Positions 25,720 to 38,336 of a stretch of 64,000 nucleotides of DNA are shown here, in pieces. A model generated the notes under the pieces. That model saw only the letters and a program-made list of their open reading frames with translations. It was not told the DNA's origin and did no database searches. The DNA is from Embiotoca jacksoni. Taxonomy: Eukaryota > Chordata > Actinopteri > Embiotocidae. The position numbers and the translations under genes were made by a program. The stretch is from assembly GCA_022577435.1 (NCBI GenBank), contig JAKOON010000023.1:4796001-4860000 (forward strand), written 5' to 3'. How positions within the stretch are numbered: the stretch's first letter is position 1; every line of letters begins with the position of its first letter.

Positions 25720-28040
25720 CTGGAGAAGAACACAGAAAGATTGAAAAATAGAGGGAAGAGGGTATATGGGGCAAGGGGGGAAAAGATGGAAAGAGAAGGA
25801 GAGAGTGAGTTGGAGAGGTGTTCCGTAAGACTGTATTAGTAAATCATTTGTCTCACTCTTTTGAACAGAAAAGGTGGACCACCATGGTGTTATTTGTCAG
25901 TAATTATAAGGTTATGGTGCATGACTTTCAAATTCTTTGCAATGTAGACCATTTTTACTTCAGCGGAAACAATACCTCTCCTTAGGTGTTATCTAAAAAG
26001 TTACATTTAAATATGCAATTTAAAGTATAATTAGAGAAGAGAATAAGTGGAAATACTTTTACTACAATTAACCTTGTATGTGGCCGTGTAATGGCTTAGC
26101 CCACTGTGACTCAAAACACAATTTCTCTGACATTTAAAGCCAACACAAGACAATAGGTGTACTTTAGGATGTAAGCCCTGCATGAGGTAAATTAGAACAT
26201 TTCTATTATTTCTGAACAATTACTAGAATATCTTTGGAAAACAAGAGCCCTTGGAATGACCTTAAGACAAAAGAAAAACAGGCAAAAGCAGTGTTCAAGA
26301 ATGAAAGAGAAGATTAAATGTGCAATTTAGATCAGAGCTACGCACAGCCTTTGGGAACTCTGCTGCTGCAAAAAGGATGATTTTCATTTTCAAACAGTGG
26401 CCTTTCAGAACATCAGTCAATAGATATCAGATTATAGGATATGCATTATTACCTTATTTGTCTGTGTGGTCTGTGCTAAGCTGTGAGGCAACTGATCCTG
26501 GATGGATGAATGTGCCATGTGTTGATGCATTGGGAGGGGGGGGGGGGGGGTCTAGGAGGGAACAGGGAAACGGATAGGGAAAGACAACCGAGTGGCTAAC
26601 TATCTCACTCAAGGACAAGCAGGTGCAGAGAATGACCCGGGAACACCAGTGCTGATAATACAGTCCCCGTGCTTTTTACAATTACTTTAATGTGTCCCCA
26701 TTCAAATCTCTTCTTTGCCGACATTCCAATCCACTGGTTCACTGTAGTCTGCACAGTGATATGAATGGAAAACAGAGAGCGCTACTTTCCACAAGTTCAA
26801 AAGGTTGCAGACCACTTCTTCCCTCTGCCGAATTCTAAGTGCTGTGAACTTCCTTACCTAAATGAAACAACGTAATCCCAACCCCTTCAGAAGAAAAGTG
26901 TGTCAAAAGGCCATAACTTGGAATGGGAAAAACAAGAGGAAACTGCAAAGATTTATGAGAGGGACGAAGGAAAACCATGAGCTCTTTCCAGGATCCAACC
27001 TCTGTACTCTACTTCAGCTGACAAATCTAAGTCTCTCTCTCTCTCCCCCTTTCTGTTGTTTTTGCTGGGAGATCTGCCCTTTGTCAGGATATCATGCCCT
27101 CTCTGAGCACTTACCCCCATCAGGGCCTATCTTCAGGAAACAGATGGGGTCGGAGGCCATTCCCTTGCCCCTCCAAACTGCTGAAAGCGGCACATTGAGA
27201 GCCCACCTCCACACCGTGGCCCTCCCGGAAACCTCCCACCCCTGGCAAGGCGCCCACTCTGCACACACATCTCACTCAAGGAGTGAACCTTGCCTGATTT
27301 ACTTGCTTTATCTCTGGTACATGCCTCAATGTTTTCTCTCTTTCTCATTCTCTCTAGTTTGAGGGAGGATGGGTGACTCAGTGCTATGCCCTCCTCCACA
27401 GAGGGGGCGGATCTGCCCTATCTCATATTGCCTCTCAGGGTATAGGAGAAGAAGACAGTGCAAGAAGAATGACCCCAGCCAATGCCTTACAGTCAAACAT
27501 ATTGGCTTCGAGACAATAGTATAAAACAAACAAATAAATGGGCCCGTATACAAGGCTAAATGAAATTCTACTGTCTTAAATGAGGATGTCTTTGCCTTGA
27601 GACATTGCTTAGCTGTCAGGACAACCTCATTCCATTTTTGTTGTTTGTTTACTTGATGTATATTATTTATTTAGTGCTTTAGTCTAATAACAGACATACA
27701 TAAAGTCATATCTGTGGGGGACATGTGGGAGTCACAAACATTGCCTGAGTTAAATTAGCAGAGAGAAAATGTTTAGATGGGTAAATATCTGTTATTATCA
27801 GGTTTGTGAAATATTGCAGACGCTGTATATCATAAAACAGACTATTCATAATATTACAGTGTAATAATTTAATTAATTTGCCTCTGGGTTGCACTTATTG
27901 TACCACCCAGAGTATCATCACACCAGTTATCAAATATGTTGTATGTGAAACATAATTCCTGCTTCTGTAATGCACATACAGATACAATTGTACAATTACC
28001 ACAGTTTTACTCTATCTCTCACCCGCCCCACACCTCCCAA

Positions 28041-28044
<4 letters not shown>

Positions 28045-28084
<40 letters not shown>
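28045..28084. repeat. (CA)20 microsatellite
   Basis: An uninterrupted CA run, followed by looser CA-rich sequence to about 28170. Confidence 0.97.
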
Positions 28085-28085
<1 letters not shown>

Positions 28086-29982
28086 CGACTTTGTAATACA
28101 CACAAGAGAACATGAGTATACACACTGCACACTTACTCACATTAACAAACATATACACGTGCACACATAGCATGTACACATAGAATGCACAGATACAAGC
28201 GGCAGTGGCCGAAACAAGTGTGTGAACAACTGTAGATGAAAGAGCAATCTTCCTCGGGAGACCTCAAGAGGAAAGAGAGAGAGAAACTTGTTTTTTTTTC
28301 CCTTCTTCACCCAGACAAGAAATGCCCAGGCCTCAGCAGCAGCCTGAGTAAATAAAAGAACGGGCCTTACTTCCCTGTCTCTCGGGCCGGGGGCCTGTGC
28401 ACGCCAGCACTCTCTGTGCTGCTGCCAAAGGGGATGCTGGGGCCTGAAAAACTACACCCTGCAGCTGAAGGGCTGTCTTTGTTGGTCTGCCAAGGCCTTC
28501 CTGAGCATCCTCCAGCCAACAGCCTGTCACGTCCTGGGAGGAAGACCTCCATCTTAAGGCCTGTCCCTCTCTGGGAGTTTTGTCCCTACCCCCTCGCTCT
28601 TTCTTTTTTAAATGTCTCATATATGGAAGAAAACAAGCTCATTTGGAGTGACCCTATAGGGGATGGCATAAAATGTGTCGCGGCCATTTTTACTGGGGAG
28701 ATAGAAATTCCATTTCTAAGTTATGGTGCATAAGAATTTTTAAAAAGATGACAAAAAATAATGCTTTGCCTGACATGTTCAAGGGGTCTGTCTAAAAGTA
28801 TGCATTTCATAAAGACATTTGCAGTTCTATAAAAACAATTTTCCTTGTACTGCAGAAGTAACCACTAGAAATTCCACATTCACACGCAGGTCTCAGTTTC
28901 CTCTAAACCAGTCTGAACTACTCTTTGTGCACCACTTCCTCTATGTTCATTTATAGAACCCTTTCCCAGAGTAAATACTCCTGTTCAAATAGGACCCTTA
29001 ATGCTGGGAACAGGTACGTTTTCCATTTCTGTACACAGAGGCAGAGATTTCAAAACCCCTGAAGAATTATTTTATTTATACAATTAATGCATTTAAAAAC
29101 TCCATAGTTAGTCATTAATTTTCTTAATGACATTGTGTCCCTTTGGACAATAATACATATGGTGGCAAAAAAAAAATTCTGTTTTCTAAAAACTAAATGG
29201 AGCATACAATTTAAAAATAATTATTGCAATTGATTTCAAAAGTATGTAGATCTGTACCACTCCATGATAGTATGATCTAAATGTAATACCAGAGAAGCAA
29301 TGAAAGAAGGATTTTTGAATTGCCAATAACTCAAATATATTAATGTCCACTGTGCGCAGCAGCAGCATAATAAATAAATTATTTGTACAAAGTTATTCAT
29401 ATTCAAATCCAATAAAGTCCCCCTCCAGTGAAGACTAGACTGCAAAAGTGTACAACAAATGTAAAAGTTTGATTAGCAGAATCATTTCTTATAGAAATGG
29501 GAATCTTAATGCCCATCATGTATCTCTGCCAAAACTGAAACAGTCAGAAAAGCTCAAATGAAATCTACTGGGGCTAAAGCTTCGATGCTTGGTTTAACAA
29601 TTGTTGGTGTAAATACTCTAAGAAATGTTTTAAACAGGAATGGCCTTTTGCCAAAGTGTCATAAAAATCTATGATGCTTTGCAAAGATATTCTGTGTTAC
29701 CCACAAACCCAGACATACAGCTGTCTTGCTATTTTAAAATGTTACGGATATCTTTTTACAACCATAAAATACCACAAAGAACTGCAAAAAAAAATTATTG
29801 TTTATTTTTTTTATGCAAAATTATTAGATGCTTAAGATGTTTTGTGATGTTCTATCCATCCCTCAGTTGACCTGGCCTTTTTGGTATTGTGAAGCACTTT
29901 GTAACCTATATTTTTGAACAGAGCAAAAAATCAATAATGCAAAAGAAACAAAAAAAAAAAAAAACACTTTACTTACATAACT

Positions 29983-30155
29983 TCTGTACTTTTTTTTTAC
30001 ATTTGTTGGCAGGCTTTTCTCATAGCTCACTTTTGTACAATGCTTGACATAATTCTTGAATTGTGATTCTCTGTACTTTTTTTTACATTTGTTGGCAGGC
30101 TTTTCTCATAGCTCACTTTTGTACAATGCTTGACATAATTCTTGAATTGTGATTC
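29983..30155. repeat. tandem duplication, 87-bp + 86-bp copies
   Basis: Two adjacent copies (29983-30069 and 30070-30155) both start tctgtac followed by a T run and end gaattgtgattc. They appear identical except that the T run is 9 nt in the first and 8 nt in the second. This implies a very recent duplication, a variable-number tandem repeat, or an assembly artefact. Confidence 0.93.
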
Positions 30156-30818
30156 TATTGTTGTTATCTTGTAATAGACCCTCCTGAAACCTTTCAGGGA
30201 CCGTGGTTTGGGAATAACTCACTGCCGGTGCCCGGACCGTCGTGTCTGAGGTGCTGGAAGCCGTTCATGATGGCTTATCATTGCCTGACAGCAATAGAGT
30301 GCATCTCTTCTATTTAGGAAGCCAAACTCTTATCCAGGTCCAGGACCTTATCTTATCAGAAAAGTGTTTTTGCTATCACTCATTTGCCACTTCTATAGCA
30401 AGCTAGACTTTGTTCAAAAGCCATTCTAGTGAAGCAAAGCATGGCCAAGCTTTCAGCCGCCAAACCTTATCTTCCTGTGTGTTGTACCAGAGATCTGTAC
30501 GCAGTGGTTGTCATAAGAGATGTGTTTGTGTGAGTGTATTTGTGGCACATTGGGGATTGGGGATTCATTGAATAAACAAAAAGCTGACAACTTGTCTGAT
30601 GTAACACCATGACCCCACTTCATATTCAGAGAGGGGATCTTTTTACAGTTACTGGGAAAAGTAGTGAGCTTTTCCCATGAGACAATGCATGTGTCATCTC
30701 AACACTTTTCCTGTTCTGATGCCCAAATAGCAGAGTGTGTCTGAACAACACGTTATCATGTACGGCCCTGTTTGTGACACAATCACTTAAGATCTAATAC
30801 AGGAGGTGGCAAAAGAGG

Positions 30819-30838
30819 TTTTTTTTTTTTTTTTTTTT
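30819..30838. repeat. T homopolymer, 20 nt
   Basis: A plain T run in intron 3. Confidence 0.95.
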
Positions 30839-32364
30839 ACATTAGCTAAGACTCTATTCTCTCTGACAGAGAGGTGGGGATGGGGGTGGAGAGGAGTGGG
30901 TTTTTTTTTTCTGGGACAAATCCAGTCAAATGAACAAATCACGCAGTTGATTCAAGACCGAGAGCTCAGAGGACACAGAGCTATTGGAAGAGGCCCAGTG
31001 CTGGGCTTTACTCACAGTCGTCCTGCTACATCCGTGTTATAAGACATCAAATCCAGTCAAAATGAAACACTGATAATTCCCTGTAGCGTTCAAAAAAAAA
31101 GTGCCAAATGTCTCGATGTGGCTATTTGCACCGTGCAGCTGATTAACGCACAAGTAGTTAAAGGAGCGACTATTTACCTTTACATTTCCTATCTCAGATA
31201 CTGTATTGTCTGTGCGTGTGGGTGTGGGTGTTGTGTGTATACTCAGTCTGTCTCTCTCTTTTCCTCTTTTTTTTCTTAGCAAACACAATATGTTTTTACA
31301 CATCACTGAGAAATGTCAGGTCCCTCTCCCCCCTTGCCACAGATCAATCAAATCCACTATGCTACAGGATGAGAAGGAGGGGTTGTGCGAGACGACTGGA
31401 GGATCAGCGAACAAGGATGCTGTCTTTTACTGGACAAGGTAGAAAAACATTAGATGAAATAAGGATTCACTTCCCGCGGTTTCATCAGTGCCATGGCAGC
31501 AAGTTACTCTGGCCTAACATCATGTCCATGCACAGCACAACACATCCACACACACAAACATGGAGGAGAATTGTGCACACCCCCAAACTGCAGTCAATGG
31601 GGATTTTTTTCACGCAGGGCCTGACACAAAGAGCTGGAACATCAAGCGCTGTCCTGACTCTGTGGTCTGGGTGTCCATTATTCTGGCCCTCATGGCTCTG
31701 TCTCTCAACCATGGGGAAGCGGCAAACTGTCAACTACTTTGTCCACATTACCCACGTCCCCCAGCTCAGACAGGAGCACTTGGTCACTGTCCCAGAAATC
31801 ACAGTGCCCCAGTGGCATCCCAGGAAAGTTAGACAAATGGAAGGCCAGAGGAAGAAAAGTAGGGCGGCCAGTCATCCTTTACTAGGCTTTTTCCTTTTTG
31901 TGATAGTGAGACACAGTAAAAAGTGGGAATTTCATCACTTATAAAGAGGCGTCCCTTACAACACTGATGTCTTGCCACCAAAATGGACAAACTGCAATCA
32001 ATACTAATGGTAATAATCAATATTCACATTTCTTAAAATGAAGTAGGCTGTTTGTGCTGTGTGCATGGTCTGCCTCATTGTGTTTCTGTGAAAACTGGCA
32101 TTGTGTAACAATCCATAACCGCAGTGTTTGAAGTCTAAAAGCATGTCAGAGATGACTTACAGCTGGGTAACACATTTCTTATCTTCCATAACAAACGCAT
32201 ATTGTTGGGTCACTGAGGTCAGCAGCACACCGATAGGGATGAACAAGACTGTAAAACTGCTGTATAATTTACGATTTGATAACTATCTTTAATTTGTTAT
32301 AATTTAGACAACATAATTTCAACAAAAGGTCTTGATAAAAAAAAAATTAATTTACAGAGTAAGG

Positions 32365-33480
32365 ATGTTCATTCAACCTTTATTTATACTCGAGAAATCA
32401 TTGAGGGTGACCCTCATTTACAATGACCTCGAGTCATTTACAGAGCAAACAACAAATAAAAACAATGGCAGTGATCACAGCAATAAGACAATTTGACAGA
32501 GATAAGATTGTACCACAGTCGAGCTTATACTTAACCATTTACTGTTAAATGAAGGAAGATTAACCTGAAAGATGACTTAAAATCAACAAAAACATAACAT
32601 AAGAAGGTTATATAAGAAGCATTAACATATAAGATATGTATTTTGAGTAGATAAAACGGAATAAAATACAGTTATATAAAACAATTACAAGCACAGGTTT
32701 GGAGATTTAAAATCAAGCAGAAATGTGGAAAAGGAATAAGGAGATTCTGTATTTTAAGGAGATTCTGTATTTTGTTCCAGGAGTCAGGTGCACTGAAGTT
32801 AAAAGCAGACTTTCCCAGATCAGTCCTAACGTGTGGAACACGTAATATGAGCCAGTTAGTGGAGCGGGTCTGAATGTAGTCTTGTATCGTTACTTGGCCC
32901 TGCCTTTAGTCTCTTAGAGAACAAAGTGTTTTACCTGGGCAGGGCAAAGTAACATAGACAGGGTTAACAAGAAATTCAATTGTCAGGAGTACTTCACTTC
33001 GCTGCTTTCAAAATTAAGTCTGTTTTTTAAATGAGAAAAAAGAAATTAATGAGAGGATAAGAAAGGGGAGACATTTAATTACACCATTATTCAAAAAAGG
33101 TGAATTTGGGGTTCATAACAGGTTATTATTCAAAGTACAGTGGGTGAGCATGATGGCTTATGTTGGTGTTTTAGTGTTGCAGTTAAATTTTACTTGAAGT
33201 GTTAAAATTATTCAAAGTAGATCACACTGAAATTAAAAACATTTTTCACTTTAGCTCTGTGACATTGGATATAGTGATTTCACACCAGAAATAAATGGCC
33301 ATTAGTTAAATAGATGCAAAAATAAACTCCGCAAACTTCACAATTATTTTGATAAAGTTTAATTTTCTGTATAGTTTTTTTTTTATGAAAAGCAGGTAGC
33401 CATTGTAATGGTTTTGCTTTGGTAACACCAAGAGATGATGCAGAGCAAGATGATCAGAGCTGTGTTTAGGATGTAGTTGG
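32365..33480. repeat. probable old interspersed repeat (class uncertain)
   Basis: The segment opens with caacctttatttatactcga and shows a layout I associate with a dispersed fish repeat: an ACCTTTATTTA head, then AT-rich sequence with many AACAATAA-type runs, then text like gcagactttcccagatcagt. The family and exact ends cannot be set by eye. It holds no open frame of note. It could instead be unique AT-rich intron. Confidence 0.45.
32738..32773. repeat. 18-bp direct tandem duplication
   Basis: The unit aaggagattctgtatttt occurs twice in tandem without mismatch (32738-32755 and 32756-32773), inside the probable interspersed repeat. Confidence 0.9.
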
Positions 33481-33794
33481 AACAGTTTGTGTGTGGGAGT
33501 AGGGTGGTGGCTGTGGTGTCATCTCCCCTACAACTGAACGGCTAACGGTGTGGAGAGCGAGGGACAGTTGACCACTTCAGGTAGACTTCAGCACAAACAG
33601 GAAGGAGGCTCTTCCTCAGGTCTTGGCTGGACCAGCAGCCACAGTGAGCCTCCCAGGGGGAGAGAGGAGGACGGCAATCTGTCCCCCAGCATGGCCCTTC
33701 ACCGCCTGCCTCACTGCACTGGCTCTAAGGGAGTGCTGGGCCAGGTGGGACTGGACTGGAATGGGCTGGGCTTCAATAGGCAGGGGTGCCTCTA

Positions 33795-33798
<4 letters not shown>

Positions 33799-33842
<44 letters not shown>
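33799..33842. repeat. (TG)22 microsatellite
   Basis: An uninterrupted TG run that produces Cys/Val repeat open frames. Confidence 0.97.
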
Positions 33843-33846
<4 letters not shown>

Positions 33847-36800
33847 GTTCCCTCAACACTGCGGCAGACCAGGCGCAGGACCCAGTGGACAGTCAGCTAG
33901 CCAGTCAGCCAGTCAGCCACCGTGAGAGATGCTGCAGGATTGTGCTCTACTATGCTGCTACTATTACTGTATTTCCTCACTGCGCGGGAGTTTACTTGGA
34001 TGCTCTTTTATTTTTCCCCACTCTTAGTTACTAACATAAATGTGATTTATGTGATCAGCTCGAAAAAGAAAAAAATGTTGTGCATATAGAAATATGCTGA
34101 GTTACTGTATGGTTGCTTCATTAAAATAGAGTTTGCACTGCAAGTTTCAAGAAACGCTATCCATTACCTAAAACCCCACACAGCACTGAGTGAATTCGGA
34201 AAATAGGGTCTAATTCTTTTTAATCAAACTACCTCAGAGTGACCCATAAAACTTGGGCTCGACTTCAAGTAAGAATTAACTTCAGACACTTGGTTTCAGT
34301 ACACTGGGAATATTTTTAAAAAGCGCAGTCAGTTTGCCAAATGCCCATAAAAATTCTTATATCATCACCTCGTTTTTCTCTCTGCAAAAGGATGAAGAAA
34401 ATCACATGCATACGGACAAACAGACCTGGCAATGAACTTGTGTTAGCTTTAGCATTAGCATTTATCAGAAAACCCTGACCCTGCCTCTTGACCCATGACC
34501 TTTGGTTCCCCTGATTAATACACTGTGGCTTCATTTGATATCTCCTCAATACCAGTCCAGCTTGTCAGTGGTAAAACAACTAGAGACAGCCCAGGAGGGA
34601 GAAGAAAACATGCATCGTGGAGACGAGAGCGGGAGGGGAAGAAAAACAAGCATCAACTCAAGCAAGACGGTGTATTTTCATGCATCCCTGTCTTAAATGT
34701 CAAGATTTCTTAACCCTCAGTGACTGCAGTGCTGACACCTCTCCAAGGTTCAACAGAAACCGCATTTATTAATAATTAGCTTAGCTGTGAGGACATGGAG
34801 TGAGAATGAGAATGAGAGAGCATGCGAGCGAGCGAGACAACTAAAATTTAAACTTCTGTCCTTTCCCGAGTGAATCGAATTTCACGACAAGTTTTTTCAT
34901 TCGTCTTCATTTCTTGTTTTCCTGGTATGTTGGCCAGAATTCTGCAGGCGGCCCATGAACGAGCAATGCAGACGTCGCATCAGCCTCACTACTCCCTCCC
35001 CTCCTTAATCATGGCTCTAATACCCTCCAGATGAATAAACATCTTCATCCCCTCTCTGTTAAAGCCAGAAGGCTCCTCCACTCTCAAATCCAAGAAATGG
35101 GGAGAAAGAAAGAAAGGACGAAATGGAAAGCAGAAGAAGGAGCGCAGGAGAAGGATGACAGATGGAAGGGTGGATCAATGTCGAAATGAACCAACTGCAA
35201 AGCCATGGCAAGATTTTCTGGTTCTTCCCATAATTCGTCTGATCTATGTCCCCCTTGACACAATTATCACAGTCCTTCTAATTATTTTTTTCCTCTTAAA
35301 CAGATTTCTAATGGCAGACTGTTCTTTATGATCATGGTTGTAAAGTGAAGGTTTTGAGAGCTGTTGTGCAACCTTGTCGCCTCAGACTGTGTCCACAGAC
35401 TGCACAGGAAGGGGGAAGGGGGTGGAGAGGGAGGAGGCGAGGAGGGAGGGGGGTCTCTGGAGAATGGGCCAGGCCCCAGACCAGCACTTCCCTGGCCCAG
35501 TAACTGTGCCAGAATACTCATGACATGTGTGTACAGTATGTGAGCGCAAATGGCAGACAGATTTAGGGGTTTGCTTTGTTTCCCCCTCCTATTGTTTTTC
35601 TGTTGGTATCCAGGCAGCTCATCAACATATCTTAATACTAAAAGTAGTATAAAAACACACAAACACACTAAGACGCGCAAACAAACGCGCACACACCTCA
35701 CTGAATGAAGCGGTTTCTTCTTCGCAGCCCTCGCCCTCATCTTCATTTGCAGAGCAGGGATGGAATATGAGGCCTGAATACAACCAGACAAATGACTACA
35801 GGGCATTTTACTTATTCATCCATCACTTCACATTGATTTATTCCTGTTTATCTATTTATCAGCTGAAAAAAAACCCTTTCCCCTAGATTGTTTTGCTAAA
35901 AGTTTGCAGGCTGACGTACTTAGTGGAAAACTTTCAGGGTCACAGTAGAAAAATCCCTAAAAGAGATTAGTGAGGTCCATCCTTGAATCCCCTCCTCTCA
36001 CTCCAACACCTCAACAAATACTTTTCCTCCTGATTTACATAGGCCCAGCACTTCTGGGCTTAGTAACCATTTACTTAGTTATACACCACCACCTGGGAGG
36101 CTATTTATGTCTCTCTCAGGAGAGGAACTTGGTGTGACTGCCAAACAAAACCCCCACATGAATTATCATCCATTCAATACAGGAAAAGATGAGGAAAGTT
36201 CTTAGATGCTTGGTTTGACTTACATTCGATTTCTGCATGAGAAGCAATATTATGTGAATAAATCAAATATTAGAGGAGAGTTTTGCTGCCATTTCATGGG
36301 GTCCTCATATTGTGGAATAAGGAATGTTCCTTCTTGTATGTGGTAATCTTGCGTCTATCTGAACGTACAGCTTACTGTGATGAACCCATTTCGAGGATCA
36401 TCATTCAGAAGAGTGAATACAATAGTCCTCCAATATCATTTATCACTGACAGCAACATCCATATCAGCTAATTACTTTTCCTAGGGCCGTTGTAGATGAG
36501 AGGACATCAGCCATTATCGGTGTACGAAAGGAGGAGACGGTACTATTTTACTATTAGAGTGCAAGAGCTACTGTTACAGTAGCAGTCACTGGTGTAGAAA
36601 CGGCATACTCATCCTGTGGCTTACTTGGCTATTTTAAATATCAACAGAATATTATCAGTAAGGTGACCTTTAATTCAATTTGGCATGCAAATAAGTTGAG
36701 GAGTCAGGAGGAGAGTGGGAGAAAGAGATGTTGGAAGATCATACATATAACACCTAGAGGCCTACCAGCAACAAGCAGGATCCATTATGTTAGTCTTTTC

Positions 36801-38240
36801 TTAAACCAGCATACATCCAGCTCAAACAGAGGAATCCAATAGGTGCTTTCTCCCCTCCTTAATTTGTATTGTCCTTAGCATTCTTGGGTTAGTGAGGTGA
36901 CCATCATCTCTGGGGCTGTTCATTATCTGAGGGAGGAGCTGGAGTTGAGGAATATAATCCCATGCACTATGCATACAGCAGGGAAAAAAATATGGGTACA
37001 GAGGTGGCGCACGGCCCCCTGGGTAATTTGTAAAACATGAGCCTTGGCACCCCAGTGCAATGCTGAAGCTCGGGTCAGGTGACTCAAGTCAGAGGTCCAC
37101 CATGGGAGGATCTTAGGAGGAGGCACACCTCCCACCACAGAGCATGGTGGGCAACACAATGTTTTCCAAACTTGGAACTCTCCAGAAAATTGCCTCGGTC
37201 TCTATTTTTAGGAATGTACTGAACATTGGAAACGTAGCGGAGGAGGTAGCTGGATTCTTCCTCATAGTCTTTGACAAATATCTGCTTGGATTATCAGCTT
37301 GTATCTGCAACTGAAAATGGAAGGTCCAATATCTTGGTGCCGTTCCTCAATTGGATGAAATGTTGTCAATGTTTTGCGTCAGTTGCTCCACGAGTAAAAA
37401 AAACTTTAGGGTAGCAATATCACAAACATATTAGACATGTCTGAGCCCACACATGTCGCTTTATAAAGAAGTCTTGATTAGGATTCGGCAGACATAACCT
37501 CCCGCATGCACGGTCTCTGCTTTGCTAGGCCTCAGATAACCTTTATCCTATAGGGTTTAATTAATGTCAGCCAGTCTACTCTGCCTTTCAGAAGGAAACG
37601 ACTTATTCCTCTGCCCTCATGAAGCCCAAATCCCTCTGTTTCGCTGGTGAGGCCGGCTGCCTTGTTTATCCCAACTACAGGTACTGCTCCCTATTAAGGC
37701 CAGAACTTGTTACAGGGAAAAGGTTGAATTATTTACCAACAGCAGAGGGGGAGGAAGACAGAGGGAGTAAGAAACAGGCAGAGGCATTTCATACATGGAT
37801 GAGATTTTTATGTTGTTTTTTGAGGTTATGAACATGGCAAGGTTAATGATCCATAGACATTAAATACAGGTGCTGATTATCAAAGAAAAGGGCACCCTGG
37901 AATACAGTCAGTAGAAAATAACTACACAGACGGAGAGAAAATCGCGCCCTAACCATCTTGCTCTAAATCTCTTTGATGAAAAATACCTCATCCCCTTTGC
38001 TTTAACAGTAGGAGGAGTTTTATACATTTGGTCTTGTAAATAAATGAATGTGTTTTGTTAAATAGATACCAAGGGTGCTTGCACACACTCTTCACCCAGG
38101 GCAAACTGTCTGCATTCTATCTGCATCTCAGCCTCTCTGCACAATACAACAAAACATACAGAAAACAAAAGGGAGCACAGAGGGGGAGAACGAAGAGACA
38201 GACCAAACAATAAACTCAACCACAAGAGACAGAGTTTGAC

Positions 38241-38242
<2 letters not shown>

Positions 38243-38332
<90 letters not shown>
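38243..38332. repeat. (TG)45 microsatellite, the longest in the window
   Basis: A 90-nt uninterrupted alternating purine-pyrimidine run ending in tatgcgcgcg, likely polymorphic. Confidence 0.97.

Positions 38333-38336
<4 letters not shown>

Noticed and set aside
25720..25774. ATG upstream of exon 4 extending the long open frame (MPHIPSSLYF...)
   Set aside because: It lies in intron 3. The frame is joined through a clear acceptor to exon 3, which supplies the family's first finger.
31216..31944. Plus-strand open frame of 242 residues
   Set aside because: No domain or family resemblance and ordinary intronic composition; it is likely a chance frame.
35282..35806. Minus-strand open frame of 174 residues with a hydrophobic segment
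   Set aside because: It includes a Pro/Ser run from a G/A-rich stretch and shows no family match; no supporting splice sites were found.
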